Shown here: positions 51,438 through 59,843 of the stretch, one piece after another
Layout: every line of letters begins with the position of its first letter
How positions within the stretch are numbered: position 1 is the first letter of the stretch
Source of the DNA: an uncultured SAR86 cluster bacterium
Lineage (GTDB): Bacteria; Pseudomonadota; Gammaproteobacteria; Magnimaribacterales; AG-339-G14
Length of the DNA stretch: 64,000 nt
Direction: 5' to 3'
NCBI GenBank assembly: GCA_902587545.1
Contig: CACILL010000001.1
Span: 497,391-561,390, forward strand
Notes under the pieces: generated by a model
The model's input: the letters and a program-made list of their open reading frames with translations, nothing else
Databases searched by the model: none
Told to the model about the DNA's origin: nothing
Program-made: the position numbers and the translations under genes

Positions 51438-52041
51438 AAAACTTTTACTAGTTTTCATTTTTTCAATCAGTTCGGTGTTAATTGCCGAAGATTACCAAGC
51501 AGGCAAACACTATCAGGTTTTATCTGAACCCATCGCTACCAGAGATTCAAAAAAAATCGAGGTCATTGAGTTCTTCTGGTTTGGTTGTGGCCATTGTTAC
51601 AGCCTAGAAAATCAACTCAATAGCTGGGAGAAAAAACTTCCTGCAGATATAGATTTTTGGCGCTCTCCTATTACTTGGAATGATATGGCTAAAACGCATG
51701 CCAAATTGTTTTACGCTGCTGAATTTTTTAAAAAGCCGGATATCATTGCGAGTACTTTTGTTTCCATTCATGCCAACCAGCGTATGATGACTTCCGATCG
51801 AGAGTTAGAACCTTTTTTTGCTAGCTACGGCATAGCTCAGGATCAATATCAATCTTTGTTTAACTCTTTTGCTATGCAAAACAAAATCCGTAGAGCTGAC
51901 ACTTTTGGACTCAAATATGAAATCCGAGGAGTACCTGCTTTTATCGTCAATGGAAAATACAAAGTATCAGCCTCACGACAAGTTGGGACTTCCGAACTTT
52001 TGGATGTGGTCGATTACCTCATTAACTTAGAAAGGAAATAA
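51418..52041 (+). CDS. dsbA: Thiol:disulfide interchange protein DsbA
   Basis: A 207-residue periplasmic oxidase that introduces disulfides into exported proteins. The signal peptide spans about 1-23 (SSVLIA). The active site FFWFGCGHCYSLE has Cys57-Gly-His-Cys60, and the cis-proline is in RGVPAFIVNG. The usual helical insert lies between. It overlaps the cytochrome c4 gene by 20 nt. It is reoxidised by DsbB (46773-47258), so the whole oxidative folding pair is in this window. Confidence 0.94.
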   Translation: MFQACIKKLLLVFIFSISSVLIAEDYQAGKHYQVLSEPIATRDSKKIEVIEFFWFGCGHCYSLENQLNSWEKKLPADIDFWRSPITWNDMAKTHAKLFYAAEFFKKPDIIASTFVSIHANQRMMTSDRELEPFFASYGIAQDQYQSLFNSFAMQNKIRRADTFGLKYEIRGVPAFIVNGKYKVSASRQVGTSELLDVVDYLINLERK

Positions 52042-52042
52042 C

Positions 52043-52870
52043 ATGAGATACAAATCAAACCTGTTCATTCCAGGTCACACGCTCGATCGTTTGGACCGAG
52101 GTCTCAATAGCAACGCCAGTGCTTTAATCATCGACCTTGAAGACGGTTGTCCAGAAGATAAAAAAATCGATGCACGCGAAGAATTGATTGGTCTTTTAAA
52201 AAAAGGGAACGTATTTACCAAACCTTTATTTGTAAGAGTCAACGATGCTATGAATGAAAACGGCAGACAGGATATTGATGCTTTATCGGATTTTGAAGAT
52301 CAAATCGAGGCTATCATTCTTCCCAAAACACAAAGTTTTGATTTTTTAGCAACGCTTGCGCCCATGATCGCATTTGAAAACAAATTAGTTCCTTTAATTG
52401 AGACGCCAAGAGCTGTCGATACCGTTACACAAATAGCAGCATTTAAAGGAGTCATTGGTTTGTTCTTTGGAGCTGCTGATTTTTCTGCAGGTATGGGTTC
52501 TAAATTAGCATGGGAACCGCTTTTGTATGCTCGACATAAAGTAGCTTTGGCCGCAGCTATGTACAACCTCTTTACCATTGATGCGCCATTTTTCTATATC
52601 GATAATGAAGAAGGTCTTATAGAAGAGGCTGAAAAAGTGAAGAACCTTGGTTTTACAGGAAAAGCAGCAATTCATCCTTCGCAAATCGATTTTATAAATG
52701 ATGCGTTTGAGCCTACCAAAGAAGAAAAAGAGGAAGCCAAAAAAGTCCTTGAGGAATACCAAAAGATGGATGGCGGAGCTGTTAAAATTGATGGCAAAAT
52801 GGTTGACGAGCCTATTGCAGAAGCGATGCGTTTAAAATTATCTTTAGGAGATAAAGAACAGGAGGACTAG
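52043..52870 (+). CDS. CitE-like CoA-ester lyase (HpcH/HpaI aldolase family)
   Basis: A 275-residue TIM-barrel lyase of the CitE/malyl-CoA lyase group. RYKSNLFIPGHTLDRLDRGL and IIDLEDGCPEDKK provide the CoA and magnesium contacts; PLIETPRAV and FGAADFSAGMG carry the catalytic residues, and GKAAIHPSQI closes the site. It cleaves (or forms) a 3-hydroxyacyl-CoA such as citramalyl- or malyl-CoA to acetyl-CoA plus pyruvate or glyoxylate. It begins 1 bp after dsbA and is followed by a MaoC and a CoA-transferase gene, 1 bp apart each. No citrate lyase alpha or gamma genes occur. Confidence 0.88.
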   Translation: MRYKSNLFIPGHTLDRLDRGLNSNASALIIDLEDGCPEDKKIDAREELIGLLKKGNVFTKPLFVRVNDAMNENGRQDIDALSDFEDQIEAIILPKTQSFDFLATLAPMIAFENKLVPLIETPRAVDTVTQIAAFKGVIGLFFGAADFSAGMGSKLAWEPLLYARHKVALAAAMYNLFTIDAPFFYIDNEEGLIEEAEKVKNLGFTGKAAIHPSQIDFINDAFEPTKEEKEEAKKVLEEYQKMDGGAVKIDGKMVDEPIAEAMRLKLSLGDKEQED

Positions 52871-52871
52871 C

Positions 52872-53390
52872 ATGTCAAAGTCCAGCAAAGATTTAGGTAA
52901 CAATAGATTTAGAGAATCCTTCGGTCGTTACTTTGAAGAATTTGAAGTAGGCCACATATACGAACACCGTCCTGGTAGAACCATTACCGAGTCGGACAAC
53001 ACCTGGTTTACGCTTTTAACCATGAATACTCATCCGCTTCATTTTGATAAGGAGTATGGCAAGGCAACAGAATTCGGGAAAAATTTAGTAAACAGTACGT
53101 TCACCGTATCTGTGATGGTTGGTATGAGTGTGAGTGATATTAGTCAAAAAGCCATAGCCAATCTTGGTTGGACCGACATTGTACTTCCACATCCCTTATT
53201 TGTCGGTGACACTCTATATGCAGAGTCGGAAGTTTTAGAAACGCGTCTTTCCGAATCCAGGAAAAATGCTGGCATCGTTACTGTAAAAACAATTGGTAAG
53301 AATCAAAATGGTGATGTTGTAGCTTCCTTCAAACGCTCAGCTTTAGTTCCGACCAAAGGTAATGCGGTAGACGATAAGATCGATTATTAA
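52872..53390 (+). CDS. MaoC-type hydratase, single hot-dog domain
   Basis: A 172-residue enoyl-CoA hydratase of the MaoC family. The R-hydratase motif is present in part: ITESDNTWFTLLTMNTHPLHFD (51-72) supplies the catalytic Asp and His, followed by YGKATEFGKNLVN. It adds water to, or removes it from, a branched enoyl-CoA such as mesaconyl- or itaconyl-CoA, inferred from its partners. It lies 1 bp after the CitE-like lyase and 1 bp before the CoA transferase, clearly one unit. A single hot-dog domain distinguishes it from the two-domain Mch hydratases. Confidence 0.88.
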   Translation: MSKSSKDLGNNRFRESFGRYFEEFEVGHIYEHRPGRTITESDNTWFTLLTMNTHPLHFDKEYGKATEFGKNLVNSTFTVSVMVGMSVSDISQKAIANLGWTDIVLPHPLFVGDTLYAESEVLETRLSESRKNAGIVTVKTIGKNQNGDVVASFKRSALVPTKGNAVDDKIDY

Positions 53391-53391
53391 G

Positions 53392-54555
53392 TTGAAGCAA
53401 TCTTTAAAAGGCATAAAAGTTCTTGATTTAACCCACATGTTGGCAGGTCCTTACACGACTATGATTCTGGCTGATTTGGGTGCCGAAGTTGTAAAAATCG
53501 AGCAACCAAAAACAGGCGACATTACCAGAAATCTGCTGAAAGACGATCCAAAGTATTCTTTGGATGGGATCGGTGCATATCATCTAACTTTAGGTAGAAA
53601 CAAAAAAAGCGTTGAATTGGATCTCAAATCTGAAGAAGGCCTAAAACTTTTCAAAGAGTTGGTCTCAGTTGCAGATGTTGTTGTAGATAATTTCAGTCAA
53701 GGCGTAACGCAGCGTTTGGGCATTGATCATCAAAGCTTAAAAAAAGTTAATCCAAAAATCATTACCTGTTCAATCAGTGGCTTTGGCGATACTGAATTAA
53801 ATCGACCTGCCTATGACAATCTCATTCAAGGTTACGCTGGAGCAATGTCCATCACAGGAACAGACAAAGAAAATCCTGTTAAATCCGGCATCCCTATAGC
53901 TGACTTAGGAGCTGGACTTTATGCGGTGATTGGTATTTTAAGCGCTATACAGTCTCGAGAAAAAAATGACTCCGGCGAACATGTGGATATTTCCATGCTG
54001 GATACTCAGGTGAGTTTATTAACTTACATGGCTACCATGCATTTTCTCTCGGGTGAAAATCCTGAGCCAATTGGAAATCAACACATGAATCATGTGCCGT
54101 TCAATTCTTATAGAACTTTGGATGGTTTTATTCAAATAGGAGTGGTTGCTGAAGATTTTTGGCCCAGCCTCATTGAAGCGCTTGATCTAAGACAATTGGA
54201 TACTGAAGAAAATAAAGTAAGAATCGGTAGACTAAAAAACAGAGAAAATATTGATGAGGCTTTGCAAGAGATTTTTATTACCAACACCACAGAACATTGG
54301 TTGAAAATTTTACAAGAACACCGTGTTCCTTGTGGACCAATTAATACTCTTTCTGAAACTTTTGAAGACGCTGACCTATTAAAAAGAAATATGATCGTCG
54401 AGGTTCTTCAAGATAGTGGAACGTCTGTAAAAATGCCTGGTAACCCAGTGAAAATTTCTAATCACGATGAAGAATTTAGACGCTCACCAAAACTCGGTGA
54501 ACATACTATTGAAATTTTCAAAAATTGGTTAAATAAAGACATTTCAGTTGACTAA
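53392..54555 (+). CDS. CaiB/BaiF (class III) CoA transferase
   Basis: A 387-residue family III CoA transferase. IKVLDLTHMLAGPYTTMILADLGAEVVKIEQP (read in two pieces, 8-39) is the N-terminal signature, and VDNFSQGVTQRLGI holds the catalytic Asp region. The start is TTG (53392-53394), the first codon after the previous stop TAA plus one base; no ATG exists nearby. It moves CoA between carboxylates, for example succinyl-CoA and itaconate or between carbon 1 and 4 of mesaconyl-CoA. With the lyase and hydratase upstream it completes a three-step branched-dicarboxylate route. Confidence 0.9.
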   Translation: MKQSLKGIKVLDLTHMLAGPYTTMILADLGAEVVKIEQPKTGDITRNLLKDDPKYSLDGIGAYHLTLGRNKKSVELDLKSEEGLKLFKELVSVADVVVDNFSQGVTQRLGIDHQSLKKVNPKIITCSISGFGDTELNRPAYDNLIQGYAGAMSITGTDKENPVKSGIPIADLGAGLYAVIGILSAIQSREKNDSGEHVDISMLDTQVSLLTYMATMHFLSGENPEPIGNQHMNHVPFNSYRTLDGFIQIGVVAEDFWPSLIEALDLRQLDTEENKVRIGRLKNRENIDEALQEIFITNTTEHWLKILQEHRVPCGPINTLSETFEDADLLKRNMIVEVLQDSGTSVKMPGNPVKISNHDEEFRRSPKLGEHTIEIFKNWLNKDISVD

Positions 54556-54628
54556 GATTAAGACTGCCTACTCTTTTCAGGAACAATTTAGAGGATTAAA
54601 CTAATTTCATCATTAAGGAGAGAAAAAC

Positions 54629-55681
54629 ATGGATGCGGAAAAACTCAGTCAATTAACTCAAAAAGTCATTGGTGATGCAGCAGGAGCAGTGGGGTTGTTA
54701 CTTGCCTACATTGGCGACCAATCAAAAGTCTATACAACAATGGACGAACTAGGTCCTTCTTCTGTAAAAGAAATTGCAGATAAAGCAGGTCTCGATGAAC
54801 GTTACTTAAGAGAATTTCTCTCGTCTAATGCTGCCAATGGCTATGTAACTTACGATCCCGCGGAGGACAAATTTTCTCTTTCGCCAGAGCAAGCAGCTGT
54901 CTTTGCGAAAGATGGTGAGCCTACCTGTTTGCAGGGGTACTTCCAGGCAATTGTTGGACAATATGCAGAACATGAAAAAGCCGTAGAAACTTTTCAATCA
55001 GGAAAAGGCAGACCATGGGGAGAACATCATCTGTGTTGTTTTTGTGGCACCGATAGATTTTTTAGGCCTGGGTATGTTGGGAATTTAGTTAGCAATTGGA
55101 TTCCATCTTTATCTGGAGTTGAAGATCAACTTAAAGCTGGCGCTAAAGTGGCCGACATTGGTTGTGGATTAGGTTCAACGACAATTATCATGGCTCAGAC
55201 TTATCCGAATTCAACAATTCATGGATATGATTTTCATGGCCCATCTATTGAAGAGGCTAGCGCTAGAGCAAAGGAACTGGGATTAACTAATATTGAGTTT
55301 CATGTGTCAGATGCTAGAGATATCCCAGATAATGGTTATGACTTTGCTTGTATCTTTGATGCTCTGCATGACATGGGCGATCCAGTAGGCGTTGCCAATC
55401 ATATTAAAAATGTACTTTCCGATGAAGGAACCTTTATGCTGGTTGAACCTGCTGCAGCAGATAATTTAGAAGATAACCTCAATACTTTTGGCGGACTGGC
55501 CTATGGATTTTCAACAATAGTTTGTGTTCCTACTTCCAGAGCCCAAGACGTAGGTCTGTGTTTAGGGGCTCAAGCTGGACCAAAAAGATTAACAGAGGTC
55601 TTAAATTCTGCTGGTTTTAATCATGTTAGAGAATCAGCAAGAACTGGAACGAATATGGTTTTTGAGGTCAAACAAGCTTAA
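54629..55681 (+). CDS. Class I SAM-dependent methyltransferase with winged-helix N-terminus
   Basis: A 350-residue protein with an N-terminal winged-helix domain (about 35-95, PSSVKEIADKAGLDERYLRE) and a C-terminal SAM methyltransferase domain: VADIGCGLGSTT (174-185), then TIHGYDFHGPSIEEA (acidic loop) and DFACIFDALHDMGDP. A Cys/His cluster, HHLCCFCG (133-140), sits between the domains and could bind a metal. Resembles Rv2258c-type methyltransferases of unknown substrate. It has its own AAGGAG ribosome site and ends at the hflX start (TAATG). Confidence 0.87.
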   Translation: MDAEKLSQLTQKVIGDAAGAVGLLLAYIGDQSKVYTTMDELGPSSVKEIADKAGLDERYLREFLSSNAANGYVTYDPAEDKFSLSPEQAAVFAKDGEPTCLQGYFQAIVGQYAEHEKAVETFQSGKGRPWGEHHLCCFCGTDRFFRPGYVGNLVSNWIPSLSGVEDQLKAGAKVADIGCGLGSTTIIMAQTYPNSTIHGYDFHGPSIEEASARAKELGLTNIEFHVSDARDIPDNGYDFACIFDALHDMGDPVGVANHIKNVLSDEGTFMLVEPAAADNLEDNLNTFGGLAYGFSTIVCVPTSRAQDVGLCLGAQAGPKRLTEVLNSAGFNHVRESARTGTNMVFEVKQA

Positions 55682-57003
55682 TGCCCAAGGAAAATACTTT
55701 TCTTGAAAAAGCTTTATTGGTTCAAGTTGAGACCACGAAGGTTAGGCGGATCTTAAATTTTGAAAATTCTTTTGAAGAGTTTAGAGACCTTGCTAGATCG
55801 GCTGGAGCCAATATTTTAGAAGAAATTAAAGGCAAGCAGGAACTCGCATCGCCTAGATATTTTATTCAAAAAGGTAAGCTGGAAGAGATAAAGCAAGCCG
55901 TTCATAAAAATAAAATAGGTTTGGTGATATTCAACCACGCACTTTCTCCATCGCAGGAGAGAAATATCGAACGCTATTTAAAGGTCAGAGTATTAGATAG
56001 AACTGGTTTGATTTTAGATATTTTTGCAAGACGCGCTTTTAGTCACATTGGAAAACTTCAAGTTGAACTCGCCCAATTGTCACATCTGTCTACTAGATTA
56101 GTTAGAGGCTGGAGCCATTTGGAAAGACAAAAAGGAGGAATTGGTCTTAGAGGTCCTGGGGAAACTCAACTTGAAACAGATCGGAGATTGATTGGTAATA
56201 GAATCAAGGCACTCAAAAAGAAACTGACTAAAAGTCATAACCAAAAATCCTTAAATCGTTACGCCAGAAAAAAAGGAAAAAATAAAATAGTCGCTTTGGT
56301 CGGTTATACCAATGCAGGTAAAACAACATTATTTAATGCTTTAACCGGTGGAGACGAATATCAAGCGGATCAGTTGTTTGCAACTTTAGATTCGGTTACC
56401 AGAAAGAATTTAAGTCCTGGAAGTAGGGCAATTTTATTTACTGACACTGTAGGTTTTATTTCTGAAATTCCAACGGAGTTGATTGAATCATTCAAAACCA
56501 CTTTAGATGATCTTAGATCGGCAGATTTATTAATCCATTTGGTAGACATCAATGATCCAGAAAAAGATCTGAAACAAAAAGAAGTTTCAAGAATTTTGAA
56601 AGATCTGAATGTTGATAAAATTCCACAACTTTTAGTGAATAATAAAATTGATAATCTTTCTGAAAAAAAGCAACAAGAGTTGGAATTTCAAAATCCTGAA
56701 GAACTTTTTATTTCCGCAGAAAAGAATATCGGTATTGAGCCTTTAAAGGAAAAAATAATAGAGAGAATCAGTAATGGGCTCTTTAAAGGTTGGGTATCGA
56801 TTTCCCATCAAGCTTCAGCTGCCAGAGCTAGGCTTTATGAAGAAGGATGTGTTCGCGATGAGGTTATAAAGGATAACGAGTGGCATTTGAAATTAAATAT
56901 CGGAAATGATTTACTCACCGATTACCTAAATTCATCGCAATTGAAAATTTTGCATGATGAGAATCAACAATCTTTAGAAGTTGGTGAGCCAGGCAGGACT
57001 TGA
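55681..57003 (+). CDS. hflX: GTPase HflX
   Basis: A 440-residue ribosome-associated GTPase that rescues or splits stalled ribosomes. The N-terminal HflX domain contains RGPGETQLETDRR (157-169). The G1 motif is GYTNAGKTT (208-216), G3 DTVGFI (255-260), and G4 NNKID near 320. The start ATG shares a base with the methyltransferase stop (TAATG). The last 22 bases, including the stop, run into the 3' end of the antisense tRNA-Arg gene, so the final residues (GEPGRT) are forced by tRNA sequence. No hfq is adjacent. Confidence 0.95.
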   Translation: MPKENTFLEKALLVQVETTKVRRILNFENSFEEFRDLARSAGANILEEIKGKQELASPRYFIQKGKLEEIKQAVHKNKIGLVIFNHALSPSQERNIERYLKVRVLDRTGLILDIFARRAFSHIGKLQVELAQLSHLSTRLVRGWSHLERQKGGIGLRGPGETQLETDRRLIGNRIKALKKKLTKSHNQKSLNRYARKKGKNKIVALVGYTNAGKTTLFNALTGGDEYQADQLFATLDSVTRKNLSPGSRAILFTDTVGFISEIPTELIESFKTTLDDLRSADLLIHLVDINDPEKDLKQKEVSRILKDLNVDKIPQLLVNNKIDNLSEKKQQELEFQNPEELFISAEKNIGIEPLKEKIIERISNGLFKGWVSISHQASAARARLYEEGCVRDEVIKDNEWHLKLNIGNDLLTDYLNSSQLKILHDENQQSLEVGEPGRT

Positions 57004-57058
57004 ACCTGCGACCTTTTGCTCCGGAAACAAACGTTCTAATCCACTGAACTACTGGCTC
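56982..57058 (-). tRNA. tRNA-Arg, anticodon CCG, CCA encoded
   Basis: On the minus strand a complete cloverleaf can be drawn: acceptor GAGCCAG/CTGGCTC, D arm GTTC/GAAC, anticodon stem TTTGT/GCAAA with loop TTCCGGA (anticodon CCG, reading CGG), five-base variable loop AGGTC, T arm GCAGG/CCTGC with loop TTCAAGT, discriminator A, and a genomically encoded CCA (56982-56984). Seventy-four nucleotides plus CCA. Its 3' part overlaps the end of hflX on the other strand. No other tRNA is in the window. Confidence 0.95.
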
Positions 57059-57130
57059 AATACTTAAAATATTTTTAAATAAGCTTAAACTTTTCTCCGT
57101 ACCAGAGATAGATTTAATTCTTTAGAGGTC

Positions 57131-57136
57131 TATAAT
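57131..57136 (+). promoter_or_regulatory. TATAAT box six bases before the cytochrome c5 start
   Basis: TATAAT lies at 57131-57136 and the ATG at 57143, leaving only CGCGGC between. Transcription would start on or next to the A of the ATG, which suggests a leaderless messenger. The -35 region is poor (TAGATT). No Shine-Dalgarno precedes the ATG. Confidence 0.5.
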
Positions 57137-57142
57137 CGCGGC

Positions 57143-57586
57143 ATGAAAAAAATCTTCTTAATTGCTGTTGTATCAACAATGACTTTTCTTTTCGCTGCAG
57201 ACATGCGTGAAGATGCAATTTTAAAAAGAATTCAACACCTTGGTTCCGTCTGCACTTCTGCAGATTGCGGTTTGAAGACTTCTGGTCCAGGTTGGAAAGT
57301 TTCTACCTCGATGTTTGCTGCTCCAGTGCAAGTTACTGATGCCAGCGGTAGAGATGGAAAAACAGTTTATGAAGCTGCTTGCACAACTTGTCATGCTGCT
57401 GGAATGGCTGGCGCACCAAAATTTGCTGATGCATCGAGTTGGGGAGATCGACCTAATAAAGGTCTGGCAACTCTAACCATGAACGTGAAAAATGGTTTAA
57501 ATGCTATGCCTGCAATGGGTCTGTGTATGGATTGTACTGACGCTGAATTGGAAGCGTCTGTGCAGTATATGTTAGACGCTCTCTAA
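57143..57586 (+). CDS. Cytochrome c5-like monoheme protein
   Basis: A 147-residue exported cytochrome c. Signal peptide about 1-18 (FLFAA). The heme site is CTTCH (80-84), with Met122 or Met125 in NAMPAMG as the distal ligand. The C-terminal CMDC (128-131) is the disulfide typical of cytochrome c5. An additional Cys37/Cys42 pair lies in an N-terminal extension of about 35 residues that most c5 proteins lack. It probably shuttles electrons in the periplasm. Convergent with the HAD gene, overlapping it by 15 nt. Confidence 0.9.
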   Translation: MKKIFLIAVVSTMTFLFAADMREDAILKRIQHLGSVCTSADCGLKTSGPGWKVSTSMFAAPVQVTDASGRDGKTVYEAACTTCHAAGMAGAPKFADASSWGDRPNKGLATLTMNVKNGLNAMPAMGLCMDCTDAELEASVQYMLDAL

Positions 57587-58279
57587 GTCCGCAATTCCCT
57601 TTTCTAAGTCATACCAAGAAACTATTTCGTTGGGCTTAAATTGCTTTTCCTCGGGCCAGTCGGCATCCAGCAAGTTCAGCCAAATTGCTTTCATGCCTAG
57701 TTTCACAGCAGCTTCAACATCATTATCTGGATGATCGCCCACGTGACAAATTTCTTCAGGGCTTAATTGAGTTATTTTCAAAGCTTCTTCAAACATTTTC
57801 GCTCCAGGCTTGCTGTCATTTACCATTTCAGCGTTCAAGTAAAAATCGAACAAGTGATCGATTTTCAAGGTTTCAATGCTGGCATTCCCGTTGGTTAAAA
57901 CGCCAAGAGTGTATTTTTCTTTCAAAGATTTGAGAACCTCAAGGGTACCCTCGAAATAAGTGATATCGTGACGTAGTTTTAAAAAAATATCGAAAGCGTC
58001 TTTTGACGTTGTTTTTGCATCTTCATCGGAAACACCATTTTCTGTTAATAATGTTTCGATAACTTTCATACGAAGCTCAGACAAGCGATGTCTTAGAGAA
58101 TTGTCTTTTGCAATGAGCTTTTGCCACATCTTTTGCTCCTGTTCTGTGAACAAAACTTTGGACATGCTTGGAAATTTATCGATTATCCAGTTGTTGGATT
58201 CTTTGTGCGCGTGGATGATGACTTCACGCAGCGGCCATAGCGTGTCATCAAGATCAAAAGTTACTGCTTTAATTTTCAT
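57572..58279 (-). CDS. HAD-family phosphatase, YigB-like
   Basis: A 235-residue haloacid-dehalogenase phosphatase. Motif I is DLDDTLWPL (9-17, nucleophile Asp9), motif II VLTNG, and motifs III/IV KPGAKMFEEAL and HVGDHPDNDV. An alpha-helical cap (about 20-90) lies between. In E. coli the gene after xerC is yigB, a phosphatase for FMN and sugar phosphates; this position matches. It overlaps xerC by 4 nt, so the two are coupled. Confidence 0.9.
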   Translation of the reverse strand: MKIKAVTFDLDDTLWPLREVIIHAHKESNNWIIDKFPSMSKVLFTEQEQKMWQKLIAKDNSLRHRLSELRMKVIETLLTENGVSDEDAKTTSKDAFDIFLKLRHDITYFEGTLEVLKSLKEKYTLGVLTNGNASIETLKIDHLFDFYLNAEMVNDSKPGAKMFEEALKITQLSPEEICHVGDHPDNDVEAAVKLGMKAIWLNLLDADWPEEKQFKPNEIVSWYDLEKGIADLESV

Positions 58280-59175
58280 TTTTTATTTTTTGCATGTGGA
58301 TGGCTTTTATCGTAAACCTTGGCCAAATGCTGGAAATCCAATTTAGTGTAGATTTGAGTGGTACTTAGATTAGCATGTCCTAATAATTCTTGAACAGCTC
58401 TAAGGTCGCCACTGGATTCTAAAATATGAGTTGCGAAGGAATGCCTCAACATATGAGGATGAATGTAAGGCAAGCCTCTGTCTTGACTGATTTTTTTAAG
58501 TCGAATTTGAACCGTTCTTGGACCCAGTCGATTTCCTTCTTTATTCACAAAAACTGAAGTTTCTTCTTGTTTGGCAATAGTTGCTCTATGTGCAAACCAT
58601 TGCTCCAACGCCTCAATCGCTTTAGAGCCAACAGGACAAAGTCTTTCTTTGTTACCTTTTCCTAGAACTCTGCACATTTGCTCTTCCAGCAAAAGATCTT
58701 TTAAGTTCAAGGAGCAAAGTTCAGAAAGTCGCAATCCAGAAGAATAAATCAATTCCATCATTGCTTTATCTCGATGTTCTATCCAACTTTTTGGTTCAAA
58801 ATTCAAAAGTTTATCGATCATGTCCGTATCGAGTGCTTTTGGTAAAAGGGCATCCTGCTTAGGTGCGCTAATACCAACTGTTGGATCGTTGGTAAATTTT
58901 CCTTCGGCCTTGAGAAACTTAAAAAAACTCCTTAGGGAAGATAAAATTCTCGCAAGACTCTTCGGACTGAGACCTTTTCTTCTGTGCAAACCTAAAAAAT
59001 TTCTTACTAGATTATTGTTAACCTTAGCAATGGTTAAAATTTTGTTTTCATTGAGAAAGATCTCGAATTTATTCAAATCATTTTTGTAACTCTTAAGAGT
59101 GTGTTCTGAGTAGTTACGATTTTCTTTAAGAAAACTTAAAAAAGATTCTATTAAGTTACTAATCTCGGTCTTCAA
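58276..59175 (-). CDS. xerC: Tyrosine recombinase XerC
   Basis: A 299-residue site-specific recombinase that resolves chromosome dimers with XerD at dif. The N-terminal core-binding domain covers about 1-95 (ENRNYSEHTLKSYKNDLNKF). Catalytic residues are the Arg in GLRLSELCSL, HPHMLRHSF (His/Arg), LGHANLSTTQ (His) and the nucleophile Tyr in QIYTKLDF near 274. Its position behind dapF and DUF484 favours XerC rather than XerD. Genes on both sides overlap it. Confidence 0.93.
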   Translation of the reverse strand: MKTEISNLIESFLSFLKENRNYSEHTLKSYKNDLNKFEIFLNENKILTIAKVNNNLVRNFLGLHRRKGLSPKSLARILSSLRSFFKFLKAEGKFTNDPTVGISAPKQDALLPKALDTDMIDKLLNFEPKSWIEHRDKAMMELIYSSGLRLSELCSLNLKDLLLEEQMCRVLGKGNKERLCPVGSKAIEALEQWFAHRATIAKQEETSVFVNKEGNRLGPRTVQIRLKKISQDRGLPYIHPHMLRHSFATHILESSGDLRAVQELLGHANLSTTQIYTKLDFQHLAKVYDKSHPHAKNKK

Positions 59176-59842
59176 TTAATCTATCTATTTGATGGCTCAA
59201 AACTTCCACTATAAAATTTAGAAATAATGTATCTTGGTCTCGAGTATATTTATCATCTACTGAAGAACCTAAAATTAATACTCCTGCAATCTTATTGGAA
59301 TGTAATTTGCCAATAACTGCTTCTTTGATACCAGCTTGAGCACCAAAAGTTAAGGAGGCAATTTCATTGGAAAGCTTTCCTAAAAAAATATCTACTTCTT
59401 TAAAAATTTTAGAGAAAGTCTTAGTAGCTATTTCTGGCTCAATGATTCTCTTCGCGGATACTCGATACAGTTCTTCTTGAGTAAAGAAGAATAATTTACA
59501 TTTTTCTGTACCAAGCTCATTCATAAAAAAACTTTCTGTAGCAATCAACAATTTTTCTAAGTCTTCGGCACTCAGAATAATGCTTATCAGTTTTCTAACC
59601 TTCGCAAAAAGCAGCTCATTCGCATTAGCGTTTAAAATAAAGTCTTTCAGTTGCGTACTTGTTGCTAAATTCTTGGATTTTATGAATTCAACTTGTTTTT
59701 CAATAAAGCTTACCGCTTCACCTGATTCATGTTTTATCTCTAAATGTTCTATAGCTTCTGGATGATCTATAAAAAAATCAGGATTTTCTTTTAAGAAATT
59801 AATTACTTCTTCGGGTTTAAGAGATTTACTAAAAAGTTTCAT
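59159..59842 (-). CDS. DUF484 (YigA-like) GAF-domain protein
   Basis: A 227-residue protein of the DUF484 family. The N-terminal helical part has LKENPDFFIDHPEAIEHLEI (17-36), the family signature, followed by a helical linker and a GAF-like domain to the end (VIGKLHSNKIAGVLILGS). It is found between dapF and xerC across gammaproteobacteria; function is unknown, though GAF folds bind small ligands. The 17-nt overlap with xerC indicates coupling. Confidence 0.88.
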   Translation of the reverse strand: MKLFSKSLKPEEVINFLKENPDFFIDHPEAIEHLEIKHESGEAVSFIEKQVEFIKSKNLATSTQLKDFILNANANELLFAKVRKLISIILSAEDLEKLLIATESFFMNELGTEKCKLFFFTQEELYRVSAKRIIEPEIATKTFSKIFKEVDIFLGKLSNEIASLTFGAQAGIKEAVIGKLHSNKIAGVLILGSSVDDKYTRDQDTLFLNFIVEVLSHQIDRLIEDRD

Positions 59843-59843
59843 T

